The notes beneath the pieces were generated by a model that was given only the letters and a program-made list of their open reading frames with translations, made no database searches and was not told where the DNA came from. Made by a program: the position numbers and the translations under genes. Of a stretch of 64,000 nucleotides of DNA, positions 42,468 to 55,723 are shown one piece after another. This DNA is from Mycolicibacterium aichiense (GTDB lineage: Bacteria; Actinomycetota; Actinomycetes; Mycobacteriales; Mycobacteriaceae). The stretch is from the NCBI RefSeq assembly GCF_010726245.1, contig NZ_AP022561.1, positions 3,720,001 to 3,784,000 of the forward strand. Direction: 5' to 3'. Position 1 is the stretch's first letter. Every line of letters starts with the position of its first letter.

Positions 42468-45400
42468 TCGTCCTGGTCATGCTGCGGATCTGGCGTGCCG
42501 CCACCGACAGTGTGGCCAGGTCACGTTCGTCGTCGGCGTAGATCTCGGCCAGCGTGCGACGTGCCCGCTCGACCCGTGATCCGTTGGTGTGCTCCCACTC
42601 TGCGATCTTCTCCTCCCCGGTCTCCTCGGGTTCGCCGACCGCCAGCACGTCGAAGCACAGAGCCCGCAACGACCCGTAGATGTCGTCGCGAATGGCCAAG
42701 CGCGCCAATGAGTGCCAACGGTCGTCACGAGGGAGTCCGGACACCGCGGTCAGCAGGCCGTCGGTGCTCAGGTGATCAATCAGGGCGAAGTAGGTGTCGG
42801 CGACCTCGGCGGGGTCCCGGTCGACGATGTCGGCGATGTCGATCACGTCGAGCAGGCTGTACTGGTACAGGCCGGTGGCCACGGTGTAGGCCAGATCCGC
42901 CGGGGCGCCGTGCGCCTGGAACTCGCCGGCCTCCTTGGCCACGATCGCCTTGTCGTCACCACGCAGCCATTCCGACATCCGCGGTGTCAGCTCGGCCAGC
43001 GTCGCGGCGAACCGGTTGATCTCGGCGCCGACCGCCAGCGGCTGCGGCCGGTAGTTCAGCAGCCAGCGCGACGCCCGGTCGAGCAGGCGACGCAGATCCA
43101 GGGTCATCCGGTCGGAGACGTTGATCGGCAAGCCCGCCCGAGACGCGTCGAGGATGCGCTGCCAGACCTTGGTGATCCCGAAGATCGCGTCGGTGGCCAC
43201 GAACGTGCGGACCGCGTCGACGTATCCCACACCGGTGTCCTCGGTGACCCGGTAGGCAAAGGTGATGCCGCCGGTGTCGACCACGTTGTTGACCAACATC
43301 GTCGTGGTGATCTCCCGGCGCAGCTGGTGGCCGCGGATCTCACCTGCGAAGTGGTCACTCAGCTGGCTCGGGAAGTATTGCGGCAGACGTGCGGCGAACA
43401 CCTCCTGGTCGGGCAGCTCGCTGGCCAGCACGTCGTCCTTGAGGGCCAGCTTCACGTGCGCCATCAGGGTGGCCAGTTCCGGGGAGGTCAGCCCGATGCC
43501 CACCTCTTGGCGGCGGCGGATCTCCTTGTTCGACGGCAACGCTTCCAGCCCACGGTTGAGCCCGCGCCGCTGCTCGAGCTCGACGATCTGGCGGGCATGC
43601 ACGTTGAGCAGGGTCGCGGCGTTGGCCCGGCTCGTGCCCATCAGATCGTTCTGGTCGACGTTGTCGGTGAGGACCAGGCGCGACACTTCGTCGGTCATCG
43701 AGGCCAGCAGTTCGGTGCGCTCGTCGGCGCTCACCTTGCCCGCGGTGACCAGCGAGTCGACCAGGATCTTGATGTTGACCTCGTGGTCGCTGCAGTCGAC
43801 GCCGGCGGAGTTGTCCATGGCGTCGGTGTTGATGCGGCCACCGCACAGATCGAATTCGACCCGGCCCAGTGAGGTGACCCCGAGGTTGCCGCCTTCGCCG
43901 ATCACCTTGGCGCGCACCTGATTTCCGTTCACCCGGATGGTGTCGTTGGCGCGGTCGCCGACTTCGGCATCGGATTCGGATTCGGCCTTGATGTAGGTGC
44001 CGATGCCGCCGTTGAACCACAGATCCACCGGGGCTTGCATGATCGCCTTCATCAGAGCGGGCGGGGTGACCTCGTCGGCGTCGCTCTGCAGGCCGAGCGC
44101 CGCACGCATCTGCGGGCTGACCGGTATCGACTTCTGCTGGCGGCTGAACACACCGCCGCCCGCACTGATCAGGCTGGCGTCGTAGTCCTCCCAGCTCGAC
44201 CGGGGCAGTTCGAACAACCGACGCCGCTCCTGCCACGACCGCTCCGCGTCCGGGTCGGGATCGATGAAGATGTGCCGGTGGTCGAAAGCGGCGATCAGCC
44301 GGATGTGATGTGACAGCAGCATTCCGTTGCCGAAGACGTCGCCGCTCATGTCGCCCACCCCGACGACGGTGAAGTCCTGGGTTTGGGTGTCCACGCCCAT
44401 TTCCCGGAAGTGCCGTTTGACCGACTCCCAGGCGCCTTTGGCGGTGATGCCCATGGCTTTGTGGTCGTAGCCGACCGAACCGCCGGATGCGAACGCGTCA
44501 CCCAGCCAGAAGCCGTACGACTGGGCTACGTCGTTGGCGATATCGGAGAAGGTGGCGGTGCCCTTGTCGGCGGCGACGACGAGGTAGGCGTCGTCGCCGT
44601 CGCGGCGGACCACCCGGGGCGGGGTGATGACCTGTCCGGTCGACCGATCGACATTGTCGGTGACATCGAGCAGCCCCGCGATGAACAGCCGGTAGCAGGC
44701 AATTCCCTCGTGACGGAAGGCATCCCGGTCCGCGGCAGCGTCGCCGAGCGGCGCGGGTGGCTTCTTGACGACGAATCCGCCCTTGGCGCCGACCGGCACG
44801 ATCACCGCGTTCTTGACGGCCTGGGCTTTGACCAGGCCGAGGATCTCGGTGCGGAAGTCCTCCCGGCGATCCGACCAGCGCAGGCCACCGCGCGCCACGT
44901 GACCGAACCGCAGATGCACGCCCTCGACCCGAGGTGAGTACACGAAGATTTCGAATTTCGGTCGGGGCAGCGGTAATTCGTCGATCAGTTGCGGATCGAG
45001 CTTCAGCGACAGCACGTTCTGCGCATGCGCCGAGTCGGCGCTGGTGACGAAGTAGTTGGTCCGCAGCGTCGCTTGGATCATCGTCGCGAACGCCCGCAGC
45101 ACCCGGTCGGTGTCGAGGCTGACCAGGGCATCGATGTCGGCGGCCACCGCGTCGGCCGCGGCGAGCGCGTCCAGGCCCTTGTCGGCGGAGTCCGGATCGA
45201 ACATCGCCTCGAAGAGGGCGACCAGTGAACGCGCGGTGCCCGGGTTGCCGTTGAGCACCGACTCGATGTGTGACTGGCTGTAGGGAAAAGCTGCCTGCCG
45301 CAAGTACTTCGCGTAGGCGCGCAGCACCGCGACCTGCTGCCAGGTGAGCCCGGCGCGCAGCACCAGTTCGTTGAATCGGTCGATCTCGGCGCGTCCCTGC

Positions 45401-47265
45401 CAGATGGCGGTGACGGCATCGGCGAACCGCTGCGCGGTGGCGTCCCACTCCTCCTGGCTGGCGGCCACCGGCATGGACGCATCCGGACGGATCTTGAACT
45501 GGTAGATCCACACCTTCAGCCCGTCCGGGCGCACCACGGTGAACGGGCGCTCCTCGAGCACCAGCACCCCCATGCACTGCAGCATCGGCAGCAGGTGACT
45601 CAGGGACGCGGTCGATCCGCCGAGGTACCAGGTGAGGAAGGCCTCGTTGCCCTCGTCACCTTCCTCGAACTGCAGTTTGACCGAATCCTCTTGCAGCGCT
45701 TCGATGAAACCGATGTCGGTGATCGCCTCGGTCGAGGTGACGGCCTGCTTGAAGGACTCGGGTAGAGCTTCGGCGTAGTGCTCGGCGATCGCCTGGTCGA
45801 TCTTGCCGGTCCGCGCCGAACCGATCAGCCGATCACCCCAGGTGCGCAGCGCCTCGGTGAGCAGGCCCTGCACCCGGGTACGGTTCTGCTCGCTGTCGTC
45901 GATCGACTCACGGGTGGAGCTGTCCGGCAGCCGGACAGTGAAATGGACTACTGCCCAGGGTGATTCACTGACCCGTGCGGTGTAGTCGATACTCAGGCCG
46001 CCGAACTCACGCACCAGAATGTCCTGCATCGCCAGCCGCACCACTGTGGTGTAGCGGTCGCGGGGCAGATAAACCAGGGCGGACACGAAGTGGCCGAGCT
46101 GGGCGGCGCGCAGGAACAGCAAGGCCCGCCGGCGCGAGCCGAGGTCGACGACGGCGGTCGCCATCGCGAGCAGCTGCTCGGCGGTCAGCGAGAACAGCTC
46201 GGAACGCGGGATGGTCTGGATGATGTCGAGCATCAGCTGCCCGGGGTGGCTGGGGTCGCTCTGCGACATCGCCAGCACGTCGCGCACCCGCCGCGAAATC
46301 AGCGGAATGTCAAGGACGTTGGCGCTCATCGCCGCCGCCGTGAACAGCCCGACGAACCGGTGTTCGATGTCCTGCTCACCGGCACGTTCCCGGATCACCA
46401 CGATGTACGGGTACGCCCCGTACCGCAGGAAGCTGGGCATGGTGGCCTGTGCCAGCACCAGCACGTCGCCGGGGTTGGTGAGCTCCGGCAGCACCTCGGT
46501 ACGCAGCCGCGCCACCCCGAGCCTGCTGGACTCGACTACGCTGGCGACCCCGTCGTGCACCGTGCAGTCCTGGCAGCCCAGCAGGATGAAGTGGCCGTCG
46601 GACAGCCACCGCAACAGGTCGGCGACGTCGCCGCGGTCCGCGCCGACGAATCGAGTTCCCGGATCGTTGTCGATTTCGCGGGCGAGGTCGTGCAGCGCGG
46701 CGGACAGCGCCGTCGAGTCGAGCGCCACTTGACGGGCGTCGGCCACCGCCATCGGCAGCATCCGCTCCGCCTCGGCCAGCGCCTTGCGGTTGACCGACGG
46801 CGCGAGTTGGACGTGGATCCAGGATTCGTCGATCCCGTCGGACTCGCCGGCCGCCGGATCATCGTTCGACGAAGGGCGTACGTCCAGCAGTTCGCCGGTT
46901 GCGCTGCGCCGCACCCGGAACACCGGGTTCATCAGCGCGACGTAGCTGACGCCGAGCCGATGCAGCAGCACAGTGACCGAGTCGAGCAGCATGGTGGCCT
47001 GGTCGGCGACGATCTGCAACGCGGGCCCGAACCCGCCGGGATCGTCGCCGGGATAGACCGCGACCAGTGTCTCGCCGACAGCCCGGACGCGAGCCAGCCG
47101 CTCCTGCGCGGCGATCAGCTCGCCGGGCACCGCGTGCTCGGCAGCCGCCGCGACCAGCGGGCCGGTGTCGGTGGCGTCCACGTCGGGGGCCCCGCCGTGC
47201 GGGCCGCGATAGGTGGCGAGGTAGGCCTCACCCAGTGACTCGGCAGCTTTGGGGTCAACCGTCAT
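42445..47265 (-). CDS. gdh: NAD-specific glutamate dehydrogenase, large (180 kDa) type
   Basis: 1606 residues, the L_180 class of NAD-GDH. The N-terminal half holds ACT-like regulatory regions. The catalytic part lies from about residue 780 ([21 protein letters not shown], with substrate Lys residues). A Rossmann domain includes [13 protein letters not shown]. It oxidatively deaminates glutamate to 2-oxoglutarate and ammonium. In M. smegmatis and M. tuberculosis the enzyme is inhibited by unphosphorylated GarA. It is followed by the thioesterase with a 23-bp overlap. Confidence 0.97.
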   Translation of the reverse strand: MTVDPKAAESLGEAYLATYRGPHGGAPDVDATDTGPLVAAAAEHAVPGELIAAQERLARVRAVGETLVAVYPGDDPGGFGPALQIVADQATMLLDSVTVLLHRLGVSYVALMNPVFRVRRSATGELLDVRPSSNDDPAAGESDGIDESWIHVQLAPSVNRKALAEAERMLPMAVADARQVALDSTALSAALHDLAREIDNDPGTRFVGADRGDVADLLRWLSDGHFILLGCQDCTVHDGVASVVESSRLGVARLRTEVLPELTNPGDVLVLAQATMPSFLRYGAYPYIVVIRERAGEQDIEHRFVGLFTAAAMSANVLDIPLISRRVRDVLAMSQSDPSHPGQLMLDIIQTIPRSELFSLTAEQLLAMATAVVDLGSRRRALLFLRAAQLGHFVSALVYLPRDRYTTVVRLAMQDILVREFGGLSIDYTARVSESPWAVVHFTVRLPDSSTRESIDDSEQNRTRVQGLLTEALRTWGDRLIGSARTGKIDQAIAEHYAEALPESFKQAVTSTEAITDIGFIEALQEDSVKLQFEEGDEGNEAFLTWYLGGSTASLSHLLPMLQCMGVLVLEERPFTVVRPDGLKVWIYQFKIRPDASMPVAASQEEWDATAQRFADAVTAIWQGRAEIDRFNELVLRAGLTWQQVAVLRAYAKYLRQAAFPYSQSHIESVLNGNPGTARSLVALFEAMFDPDSADKGLDALAAADAVAADIDALVSLDTDRVLRAFATMIQATLRTNYFVTSADSAHAQNVLSLKLDPQLIDELPLPRPKFEIFVYSPRVEGVHLRFGHVARGGLRWSDRREDFRTEILGLVKAQAVKNAVIVPVGAKGGFVVKKPPAPLGDAAADRDAFRHEGIACYRLFIAGLLDVTDNVDRSTGQVITPPRVVRRDGDDAYLVVAADKGTATFSDIANDVAQSYGFWLGDAFASGGSVGYDHKAMGITAKGAWESVKRHFREMGVDTQTQDFTVVGVGDMSGDVFGNGMLLSHHIRLIAAFDHRHIFIDPDPDAERSWQERRRLFELPRSSWEDYDASLISAGGGVFSRQQKSIPVSPQMRAALGLQSDADEVTPPALMKAIMQAPVDLWFNGGIGTYIKAESESDAEVGDRANDTIRVNGNQVRAKVIGEGGNLGVTSLGRVEFDLCGGRINTDAMDNSAGVDCSDHEVNIKILVDSLVTAGKVSADERTELLASMTDEVSRLVLTDNVDQNDLMGTSRANAATLLNVHARQIVELEQRRGLNRGLEALPSNKEIRRRQEVGIGLTSPELATLMAHVKLALKDDVLASELPDQEVFAARLPQYFPSQLSDHFAGEIRGHQLRREITTTMLVNNVVDTGGITFAYRVTEDTGVGYVDAVRTFVATDAIFGITKVWQRILDASRAGLPINVSDRMTLDLRRLLDRASRWLLNYRPQPLAVGAEINRFAATLAELTPRMSEWLRGDDKAIVAKEAGEFQAHGAPADLAYTVATGLYQYSLLDVIDIADIVDRDPAEVADTYFALIDHLSTDGLLTAVSGLPRDDRWHSLARLAIRDDIYGSLRALCFDVLAVGEPEETGEEKIAEWEHTNGSRVERARRTLAEIYADDERDLATLSVAARQIRSMTRTSGTGSSG

Positions 47266-47318
47266 ACCTGCGACTCCTGATCAGCGTGCGAACCGACGCT
47301 GGTCCGCAGCCGCCAACA

Positions 47319-48992
<1,674 letters not shown>

Positions 48993-49105
48993 TGCCGCGG
49001 GGGTGCCTTCCGTCTTTGTCGTGAAATGCTCGCCGACCATCCTAGGCGCGCCACGGCCAGGCCTCGCGGCCGCGCTGGACGACGCCAGCGCGGCCACCGC
49101 CTCCG

Positions 49106-49561
49106 CTACGCCGAGAAGGCCAGATCGGCGGTCTCCTCGACATCCTCGGCAACGTCGGGCTCGTGCCCGATGATCGGCTCGGCGTCGACCGGTTCGGCCG
49201 GCTTGGACTGGGGCTGCTCGAAGCGGATGATCGCCCGCGACAGGTCGGGGCCGACCGCCGTGGCGCGCATCTCCAGCGAGGACCGCCGGACGCCTTCCTT
49301 GTCGTCGTACTCGCTGGTGAACACGTCGCCGACGACGATCACCGGGGCGCCCTTGTACAGCCCGGCGCCGACGCCGGTGACCAGCTTGCCCCAGCAGTTG
49401 ACGGTGATGAACAGGGAGTTGCCGGGCTCCCAGGTGCCGTCGCCGGTGCGGCGCCGGGAGTTGCTGGCCACCCGGAAGCTGATCAGTTCCTGGTCGCCGA
49501 CGACGCGGCGGCGGAGATCGGTGACGATGCGGCCGACGACGGTCAGATGGGTCTCGAACAT
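49106..49561 (-). CDS. ssbB: Single-stranded DNA-binding protein paralogue (SsbB)
   Basis: 151 residues: an OB-fold SSB domain (residues 1-105, starting M-F-E-T-H-L-T-V-V-G-R-I) and a short acidic tail. The canonical C-terminal D-D-D-I-P-F tip is replaced by E-T-A-D-L-A-F-S-A. It is the non-essential SSB paralogue found beside ettA in mycobacteria (Rv2478c). Roles in recombination or stress are suggested for orthologues. Confidence 0.85.
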   Translation of the reverse strand: MFETHLTVVGRIVTDLRRRVVGDQELISFRVASNSRRRTGDGTWEPGNSLFITVNCWGKLVTGVGAGLYKGAPVIVVGDVFTSEYDDKEGVRRSSLEMRATAVGPDLSRAIIRFEQPQSKPAEPVDAEPIIGHEPDVAEDVEETADLAFSA

Positions 49562-49704
49562 GGCTTGGGTCCTTTCGGTTCGCGTGGTTGCGCCTCCAGT
49601 GAGCCGCCGGACCCCGACAGCCGCGTTCTCGGTGGGGCCCCGCCGGGGCTTGGCTGTGGATGAATGTGGAACTGGGGATACATCTCGCCGATCCCGGCCG
49701 CGAA

Positions 49705-49752
49705 CGTAACGCCAGGGCGTCAGATCGGCGATTTCGCCGCCGTGGCGTTACG
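49705..49752. repeat. Nested inverted repeat between copD/ctaG-type gene and ssbB
   Basis: The outer arms CGTAACGCCA (49705-49714) and TGGCGTTACG (49743-49752) enclose an inner palindrome, CGGCGATTTCGCCG (49726-49739). It lies in the 211-bp gap between two minus-strand genes, so it could end the upstream operon and/or regulate ssbB. The outer sequence looks like a dispersed mycobacterial palindromic element. Confidence 0.75.
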
Positions 49753-49772
49753 GTCGGCGACCGACGCGGTCG

Positions 49773-51770
49773 TCAGCTTCCGTTTTCTCGGCGAGCCATC
49801 TCGGCCAGCATCGCGTTGTAGGCGGCGAGATCGGCATCATCGTCGCGCTCGGCAGCACGATCGAGCCGCTTGGCGGCGCGCCGGTCGCTTCGGCTCCACT
49901 GGACCAACAGCGCGATCATCACCACCACGAGCGGGATTTCACCTGCCGCCCAAGCGATTCCGCCGCCGAGATGCTGATCGGCGAGCAGGTCGGTATGCCA
50001 GCTCAGCTTCAGCGAACGGTAGAAGCTCTCCCCCAGCACCTGATCCATGCCCATCATCACCACACCGAAGAAAGCGTGCAGCGGCAGCGAGGCGAACACC
50101 ATCGCGATCTTGGCTACCGCCGGCAGCGGGCGTGGGGTGGGGTCGACGCCGATGACCACCCAGTAGAAGAGGTAGCCGCTGATCAAGAAGTGCAGGTTCA
50201 TCAGCACGTGCGCGCCGTGCAGGCCGGCCGCCGCATCGAAGATGCCGCCGAAGTAGAGGCCGTAGAACCCCGCGACGAACACGATCGTGGCCACCACCGG
50301 GTGGGTGAAGAACCGCGACCACTTGCTGTGCAGACCGTCGAGCAGCCATTCGCGTGGCCCGGGCGGGTTGCCCTTACCCGCGGCTGGCAGCGCCCGCAGC
50401 GCTAGCGTCACCGGTGCGCCGAGCACCAGCAGGACTGGGATCAACATCGACAGCAGCATGTGCGCGGTCATGTGCACGCTGAACATGGCCGGCATGTAGC
50501 GGCCCACACCCGATGACGTCGTGAACAGCAGCGTCGCGCAGCCCAGCAGCCAGGCGAAAGTCCGGCCGGGTGGCCACGAGTCACCGCGGCGACGTAACCG
50601 GATCACGCCGGCCAGGTACACCGCAGCGAATACGATCGCCGCAGTGCCGAACACCAGGTCGAAGCGCCAGTCCAGCAGAATCCGCGCGACGGTCGGCGGT
50701 CCGGCCAGGTCGTAGCCAATCCCGACTTCGGCCGGCGAGGGGTTGGCCACCAGGGGGGGTGGCGGCGGGGTGCGTCCCAGTCCCACCGCGATGCCGAACG
50801 TGAGGCCGAAGATCAGGGCCTCCACCGACGCCAACCGGACCAGCACACCGCGGGCCTGCGGGTCGGCCTGCAGCGCGGCCACCGGGCCGCGGCGTTGCCG
50901 CCACCCGATCGCACCCAACACGCACAGCGCGACGATCTTGGCCACCACCAGCCAGCCGTAGTCCGTGGCGAACAGGTCGCCGAGCCGGATCCGAACGAAG
51001 GCGTTGATCACTCCGGACAGGCCCATCGCCACGAAGCACCAGAACGCCACCGCAGAGAATCGCCGCGCAGCCAGGTCGGCGTGCTCCCCGCCGCGCAGCG
51101 CGTGCACCAGCAGAGCCAGCAATCCGCCGGCCCACAGGGCGCCTGCCAGCAGGTGGATCATCAGGCTGTTGGTGCCGACGTCGTGGGATCCGCCGGCCGA
51201 CGAGTGCCCGGTCAAGCCGAGCGGCACCAACGTGATCAGCGAACCGGCCAGCAGCAACGGCGTCCACGACCAACGCAACACCGCCCGGCCTGCGAGGGCG
51301 ACGGCCAGTGCCAAAAACGCCGTCCAGCGCCAGGCGCCGGCGGTGTCGACCAGGCTCGCCACCGACCACAGCTGCACCGGGTTGAGGTGCTCGCGCAACG
51401 GCTGACCCGAGACGTCGGAAACGGTCAGTGGGACGAGCAGCGCCGCGCAGACCGCCCACGCCGCGGATGCGGCGACCCCGATCCGCAGCGCGCGGTAGCC
51501 GTCGACGTCGAGCACGCCGCTGTCCTGCGGTGGTACGAAAAACGTCGCGAACATCAACGAGCCCACTGCCAGAACCGCCGCGATCTGACCTGCGGCCTGC
51601 ACGAACGGCAGGCCCACCGTGGTGACGGGCCCGGGATCGGGCAGCCCGGTCGCCGTCAGCGCGTCGGCCAACGACAGCGCACCGATGCCGGCGGCGGTGA
51701 TGCCGGCCAGCAGGGCCACCATCGACAGCACCGGCCACACCGCGGTGCGGCGGGCGGCGGGTGCGGTCAT
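49773..51770 (-). CDS. CopD domain/cytochrome c oxidase assembly (CtaG_Caa3) fusion membrane protein
   Basis: 665 residues with about 14 membrane segments. The N-terminal half matches the CopD/YcnJ copper-import domain (His-containing helices such as H-S-S-A-G-G-S-H-D and L-L-V-H-A-L). The C-terminal half has the CtaG_Caa3 pattern (Y-M-P-A-M-F-S-V-H-M-T-A-H-M-L-L-S-M and H-V-L-M-N-L-H-F). Inferred role: moving copper across the membrane and into the aa3 oxidase. It lies 15 bp after plsB2 and is probably co-transcribed with it. Confidence 0.87.
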   Translation of the reverse strand: MTAPAARRTAVWPVLSMVALLAGITAAGIGALSLADALTATGLPDPGPVTTVGLPFVQAAGQIAAVLAVGSLMFATFFVPPQDSGVLDVDGYRALRIGVAASAAWAVCAALLVPLTVSDVSGQPLREHLNPVQLWSVASLVDTAGAWRWTAFLALAVALAGRAVLRWSWTPLLLAGSLITLVPLGLTGHSSAGGSHDVGTNSLMIHLLAGALWAGGLLALLVHALRGGEHADLAARRFSAVAFWCFVAMGLSGVINAFVRIRLGDLFATDYGWLVVAKIVALCVLGAIGWRQRRGPVAALQADPQARGVLVRLASVEALIFGLTFGIAVGLGRTPPPPPLVANPSPAEVGIGYDLAGPPTVARILLDWRFDLVFGTAAIVFAAVYLAGVIRLRRRGDSWPPGRTFAWLLGCATLLFTTSSGVGRYMPAMFSVHMTAHMLLSMLIPVLLVLGAPVTLALRALPAAGKGNPPGPREWLLDGLHSKWSRFFTHPVVATIVFVAGFYGLYFGGIFDAAAGLHGAHVLMNLHFLISGYLFYWVVIGVDPTPRPLPAVAKIAMVFASLPLHAFFGVVMMGMDQVLGESFYRSLKLSWHTDLLADQHLGGGIAWAAGEIPLVVVMIALLVQWSRSDRRAAKRLDRAAERDDDADLAAYNAMLAEMARRENGS

Positions 51771-51785
51771 CGTTTCAGCGTATGG

Positions 51786-54113
51786 CTACTCGCGCAGCCT
51801 GAGCTCACGGGCATAGAACTGGGCGCTGGACATCTCGTGGATGCGGTCCATGTCGGTCAGGATGCTGCGGAGTTCGTGCAGGAAGGCATGTCGCCGTTCC
51901 CGCAGATCCGGGCCGGCCTGCAGCAGGTTCTGGTCCGCGGCGACTTGCCGCGCCGTCGTGAACAACAACGCCGACACCGACTCGTTGCTACGGATCCGTC
52001 CCTGAGCGGCGTACTGGGCGCCCACGCCCAGGGCCATCTTGGTGAGTTCCTTCTCCTCGACGTCGGCCGGTGCATCACACAGTACGTCGGCGACGATCGT
52101 GTAGGCCTCGATGAACGGTCGCAACATGGCGTGCGCCATCAAGGGCTTCTTGTCGCGCAGCAGGCTGTCCACCGCGTCACCGCCCGCAGCGACCTGAATC
52201 TCCCAATCGCGTTGCCACGACATCTCTTCGGCGAGGTGCTCGCGGAAGGCTGCGGAATCGGCGAAGTAGAAGTCGAACTTCAGCAAGTCACGCAGCCGCA
52301 TCGCCTGATCCCAGAACACCTCCACCCGATCGCCGTCGGGCGCCCGACCGGCGTGGGCCAGCGCGAGTTCGGCGATCGAAGTCTCCAGGAACGCGTGGAT
52401 CAGGGTGTTCCGGTAGAAGGCCGCCTCATGCTCGTGCTCCGGCGCGATCCGCCAGACCGGCTCGTGACCGCCGTCGACCCGGGTCACCGGATGACCGTTG
52501 GACAACGCGTCGACCGCGGCCCGCACGCCGTCCGGTGTACGCAGCCGAAGGGCACTGTTGGTCACCGGATTCTGTTTGCGCTCAAGGTAATCCAGCGAGT
52601 CCTGCAGGGTGTGATGCAGCTGGTTGAGAGTCAGCGCCCGGCCGCGGGTGGTGAGCAGCAGCGCCGACACCAAGCCGCTGGCGTTGATCGGTGTCACCCG
52701 CAGAATCCGCCAGGCCACCTCGAAGGCCATCTTCTGCATGGCCAGCCGTTTGGCGGCCTCGTCCGAGGCGATCGGGCCGCCCGGTTCGCCGAGGTATTGG
52801 CGCATCGACACCGCCTCGGGGAACCGGACGTAGATCTTGCCGTAGTTGCGTTCGCCTTGAGCCTTGATGAACTTGTACAGCCATTCGGCGCTCTCCGGCG
52901 TCTTCTCGCCGCCACGGGCGTAGGCCGCGTATTCGGTGGTCTCGTGCAGCTGGTCGAAGCTGATCGACACCGGTTGCAGCAGGATGTCCTCGCTGCGGCC
53001 GTCGAGATACGCGTCGGCGACGTAAGCCAGCAGTCCGAGCTTGGGCGGCAACATCTTTCCGGTGCGCGACCGGGTGCCCTCGATCGACCAGCTGAGGTTG
53101 AATCGCTTCTCGACGATGTAACCGACGAACTGCCGCAGCACGTACTTGTACACCGGGTCGTCGAGCTTACGGCGCAGGAAGATCACGCCGGAGCGGCGCA
53201 TCAGCGGACCCATGAATCCGAACGAGAGGTTGATCCCGGCGAACGTGTGCGCGGGAGGAAGCCGGTTCTCCTGCATCGCCACCGGGACGATGACGCCGTC
53301 GAGGTAGGACCGGTGCGACCACAGCAAGACGGCCGGATGGTCTTCCAGGCCGCGCCGCATCGACTCGATTTCCATGCTGTCGTAGTCGATTCGGGGATCG
53401 AAGCCCCGGCTGAAGATCGCCCGCCCGAGGTTGGGGATCAGGTCGACCGAGAACCTGCTCCAGCCCGTGGCGAGCTCGTTGAGCATCTCCTCGGCCTTGG
53501 CGGGCTCGGCATCGGGGATCTTCTGCAGGCCCTCCATGAATCGCGTCGAGGACATCAGTTCGTCGGTGATCAGTTGCGGCGACTTGTATTCCGGACCCAG
53601 CAGCCGCAGTTCCATCCGCTCGATCGCCAGCCGGGCGCGGCGCAGCACAAAGCGCGCGAAGTCACGGGGGCTGTCGCCGACGGTGTTTTCGTTCCACTGC
53701 TGGCGCAGTTCGGAGACCTTCGCCGGTTCACCGGCGACGATGCGCGCTCGGGACGGATCGCGGCGAAGGATTCTGCGCTGCAGCACTTCTGGCGGCCGGT
53801 AGGTGTCCCGCCCAGAGATCAGGCCGACGATCTTGACCCGGGTCGGTAGTCCACCGGGCACCCAGAACACCCGCACCGGGACGACCAGCCGGTCCTCCCC
53901 AACCCCCAGTTCCTCGACGAGCTGGGCCACCACACCGGGCGGCGGATCGCCGGCAGGCAGGCGCAGCACCTCGACCTTGGTGTCCGGGTGTGCGCGCCGC
54001 TGCGCGTGCAGCCAGTCGTTGAGCAGCTCGAACTCCGCCTTCGACGACACCGATGCCAGCACCAGCGCGTCATCGGTGGTGCTGAAGTCGGCCAGGTGGT
54101 CGGTGTGGGTCAT
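51786..54113 (-). CDS. plsB2: Glycerol-3-phosphate 1-O-acyltransferase PlsB2
   Basis: 775 residues, membrane-associated. The acyltransferase motifs appear in order: H-R-S-Y-L-D (H-x4-D), a G-I-N-L region, I-E-G-T-R-S-R-T-G and V-P-V/Q-P-V-S-I. It acylates sn-glycerol-3-phosphate from acyl-CoA, the first step of phospholipid and triacylglycerol synthesis. Its ATG overlaps the plsC stop (ATGA), so the first two steps of the pathway are translationally coupled. Confidence 0.95.
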   Translation of the reverse strand: MTHTDHLADFSTTDDALVLASVSSKAEFELLNDWLHAQRRAHPDTKVEVLRLPAGDPPPGVVAQLVEELGVGEDRLVVPVRVFWVPGGLPTRVKIVGLISGRDTYRPPEVLQRRILRRDPSRARIVAGEPAKVSELRQQWNENTVGDSPRDFARFVLRRARLAIERMELRLLGPEYKSPQLITDELMSSTRFMEGLQKIPDAEPAKAEEMLNELATGWSRFSVDLIPNLGRAIFSRGFDPRIDYDSMEIESMRRGLEDHPAVLLWSHRSYLDGVIVPVAMQENRLPPAHTFAGINLSFGFMGPLMRRSGVIFLRRKLDDPVYKYVLRQFVGYIVEKRFNLSWSIEGTRSRTGKMLPPKLGLLAYVADAYLDGRSEDILLQPVSISFDQLHETTEYAAYARGGEKTPESAEWLYKFIKAQGERNYGKIYVRFPEAVSMRQYLGEPGGPIASDEAAKRLAMQKMAFEVAWRILRVTPINASGLVSALLLTTRGRALTLNQLHHTLQDSLDYLERKQNPVTNSALRLRTPDGVRAAVDALSNGHPVTRVDGGHEPVWRIAPEHEHEAAFYRNTLIHAFLETSIAELALAHAGRAPDGDRVEVFWDQAMRLRDLLKFDFYFADSAAFREHLAEEMSWQRDWEIQVAAGGDAVDSLLRDKKPLMAHAMLRPFIEAYTIVADVLCDAPADVEEKELTKMALGVGAQYAAQGRIRSNESVSALLFTTARQVAADQNLLQAGPDLRERRHAFLHELRSILTDMDRIHEMSSAQFYARELRLRE

Positions 54114-55723
54114 CGGCGGCCCTTGGCGTTCGGCGACTGCGACTTGGTGGCGGCCTTCTTGGCCGGTGTCTTCTTCGCTGCAGCCTTCTTGGCGGGCGCT
54201 TTCTTGGTGGCCTTGGTGGCGGCGGTGGCGGCCTTCTTGGCCGGCGCCTTCTTGTAGATGTCGTGCACCGGCACCTCGCCGGTCGGCCAGTTCTTCAGCG
54301 TGTCCAGATACAGCTGACGAACCCCTTCGATCCGCTCCGACAGGTCGTCCAACGTCCAGTCCGCCACCGAAAGAGGCGGATAGACAACGATATCCACCTC
54401 GCCAGGATTCATGGTCGAGGAGTCGCGGGATGCGATCACCTCGGCGTTGCGGATCACGATCGGCACCACCGGAACGCCCGCGGCCATGGCGAGCCGGAAC
54501 GGACCCTTCTTGAACGGGCCGACCGTGCGGGTGTCCAGCCGGGTGCCTTCGGGCGCGATCATGATCGACAAGCCTTTGGCCACCAGATTCTCGACCTCGT
54601 GCATGGTTTCCAGCGCGGCCTTCGGGTCGTCCCGGTCGATGAAGACGGTGTCGACCAGCTTGCCCAGCGTTCCGACGACGGGATCGTCCTTCAGTTCCTT
54701 CTTGCCGACTCCGGTCCAGTTGTCCCGCAACAGCGACGCCGCGATGACGGGGTCGGCGTTGTTGCGGTGGTTGAAGATGAACACCGCGGGCCGCTGCTTC
54801 CGGAGGTTCTCTTCACCAAGGACGTTGAGCTTCACACCGTTGACGGCCAGCAGGAGGTTTGGGAACGCGGTGGTGAAGAAGTTCAGGCCACGCCGTCTGC
54901 TGCGGGTCAGCGTCCCCCACCAGATCGCGCCGGTCGCGGCGGGCACCAGCGCACCGACGCCGAGCAGCGTGCGCACCTGGCCCATCAGGCCACCGCTGCC
55001 CCGGCTGGAAAACCGCAGGATCGGCCAGCCGCGCCGGCGGGCCACCGCGGCCATCTTGCCTTCGGGGTTGGTGGGCCGCGGGTTGCCGACCAGATACATC
55101 AGCGCGACGTCCTCGTCGCCGTCGGCGTAGAAGTAGGACTGTTTGAGGTCAATGTCGTTGTCGGCGGCGAACTTCTGGACGGCGTTGGCCTTGCCGGGGC
55201 CCCACAGGATGGGCCGCACCACCTCGCCGGTCAACACGTCGTTCTCGTCGACCTCGAATCGGTTGGTCAGCGTGCTCTCGATGCCGAGGAAGCGGGCCAC
55301 CGGCTCGACCTGAAGGGTCAGCGCCGAGGAACTGAGCACGACGGTGTGGCCGCGCTCCATGTGCGCGTGCACCAGTTCGCGCATCTCCGGATAGATCCGC
55401 TTTTCGATCTGCTGCACGAACATCCGGTCGCCGATCTCGTGCAGATCGCTCAGTGCGCGTCCGCGAAGGGCTTGCGACGCTTTGGTGATCAGCTCTTCGA
55501 ATTCCAGCCGGCCGAGCTGATGGTTCAGGCCCGCGGCGATCATCGTGATGAGCTCCCCGATGCCCATGTCACGGCTGCGGAACCGCTCTCGAGTCAGGAT
55601 GACGGCGGTGAACCCGGCCACCAGCGTGCCGTCCAGATCGAAGAAGGCCCCGATCTGCGGTCCCTCGGGGCTTGCCATCACCTCGGCGACCGAGCCGGGC
55701 AGGCGCATCTCCGTATCGCTCAT
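54110..55723 (-). CDS. plsC: HAD-IB hydrolase/1-acylglycerol-3-phosphate acyltransferase fusion (PlsC)
   Basis: 537 residues. The N-terminal HAD domain has D-L-D-G-T-L (Asp29, Asp31). The acyltransferase domain has F-N-H-R-N-N-A-D (H-x4-D, about residue 315) and A-P-E-G-T-R. The last 45 residues are a Lys/Ala-rich histone-like tail of A-P-A-K-K-A units. It converts lysophosphatidate to phosphatidate; the HAD half resembles phosphoserine-phosphatase-type enzymes and could act on a phosphorylated lipid head group. It shares one base with the upstream DGAT gene. Confidence 0.93.
   Translation of the reverse strand: MSDTEMRLPGSVAEVMASPEGPQIGAFFDLDGTLVAGFTAVILTRERFRSRDMGIGELITMIAAGLNHQLGRLEFEELITKASQALRGRALSDLHEIGDRMFVQQIEKRIYPEMRELVHAHMERGHTVVLSSSALTLQVEPVARFLGIESTLTNRFEVDENDVLTGEVVRPILWGPGKANAVQKFAADNDIDLKQSYFYADGDEDVALMYLVGNPRPTNPEGKMAAVARRRGWPILRFSSRGSGGLMGQVRTLLGVGALVPAATGAIWWGTLTRSRRRGLNFFTTAFPNLLLAVNGVKLNVLGEENLRKQRPAVFIFNHRNNADPVIAASLLRDNWTGVGKKELKDDPVVGTLGKLVDTVFIDRDDPKAALETMHEVENLVAKGLSIMIAPEGTRLDTRTVGPFKKGPFRLAMAAGVPVVPIVIRNAEVIASRDSSTMNPGEVDIVVYPPLSVADWTLDDLSERIEGVRQLYLDTLKNWPTGEVPVHDIYKKAPAKKAATAATKATKKAPAKKAAAKKTPAKKAATKSQSPNAKGRR

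Noticed and set aside
50895..53849. 984-codon plus-strand frame opposite plsB2 and the CopD/CtaG gene
   Set aside because: It spans two opposite-strand genes with clear catalytic motifs and has His/Arg/Gln-rich shadow composition.
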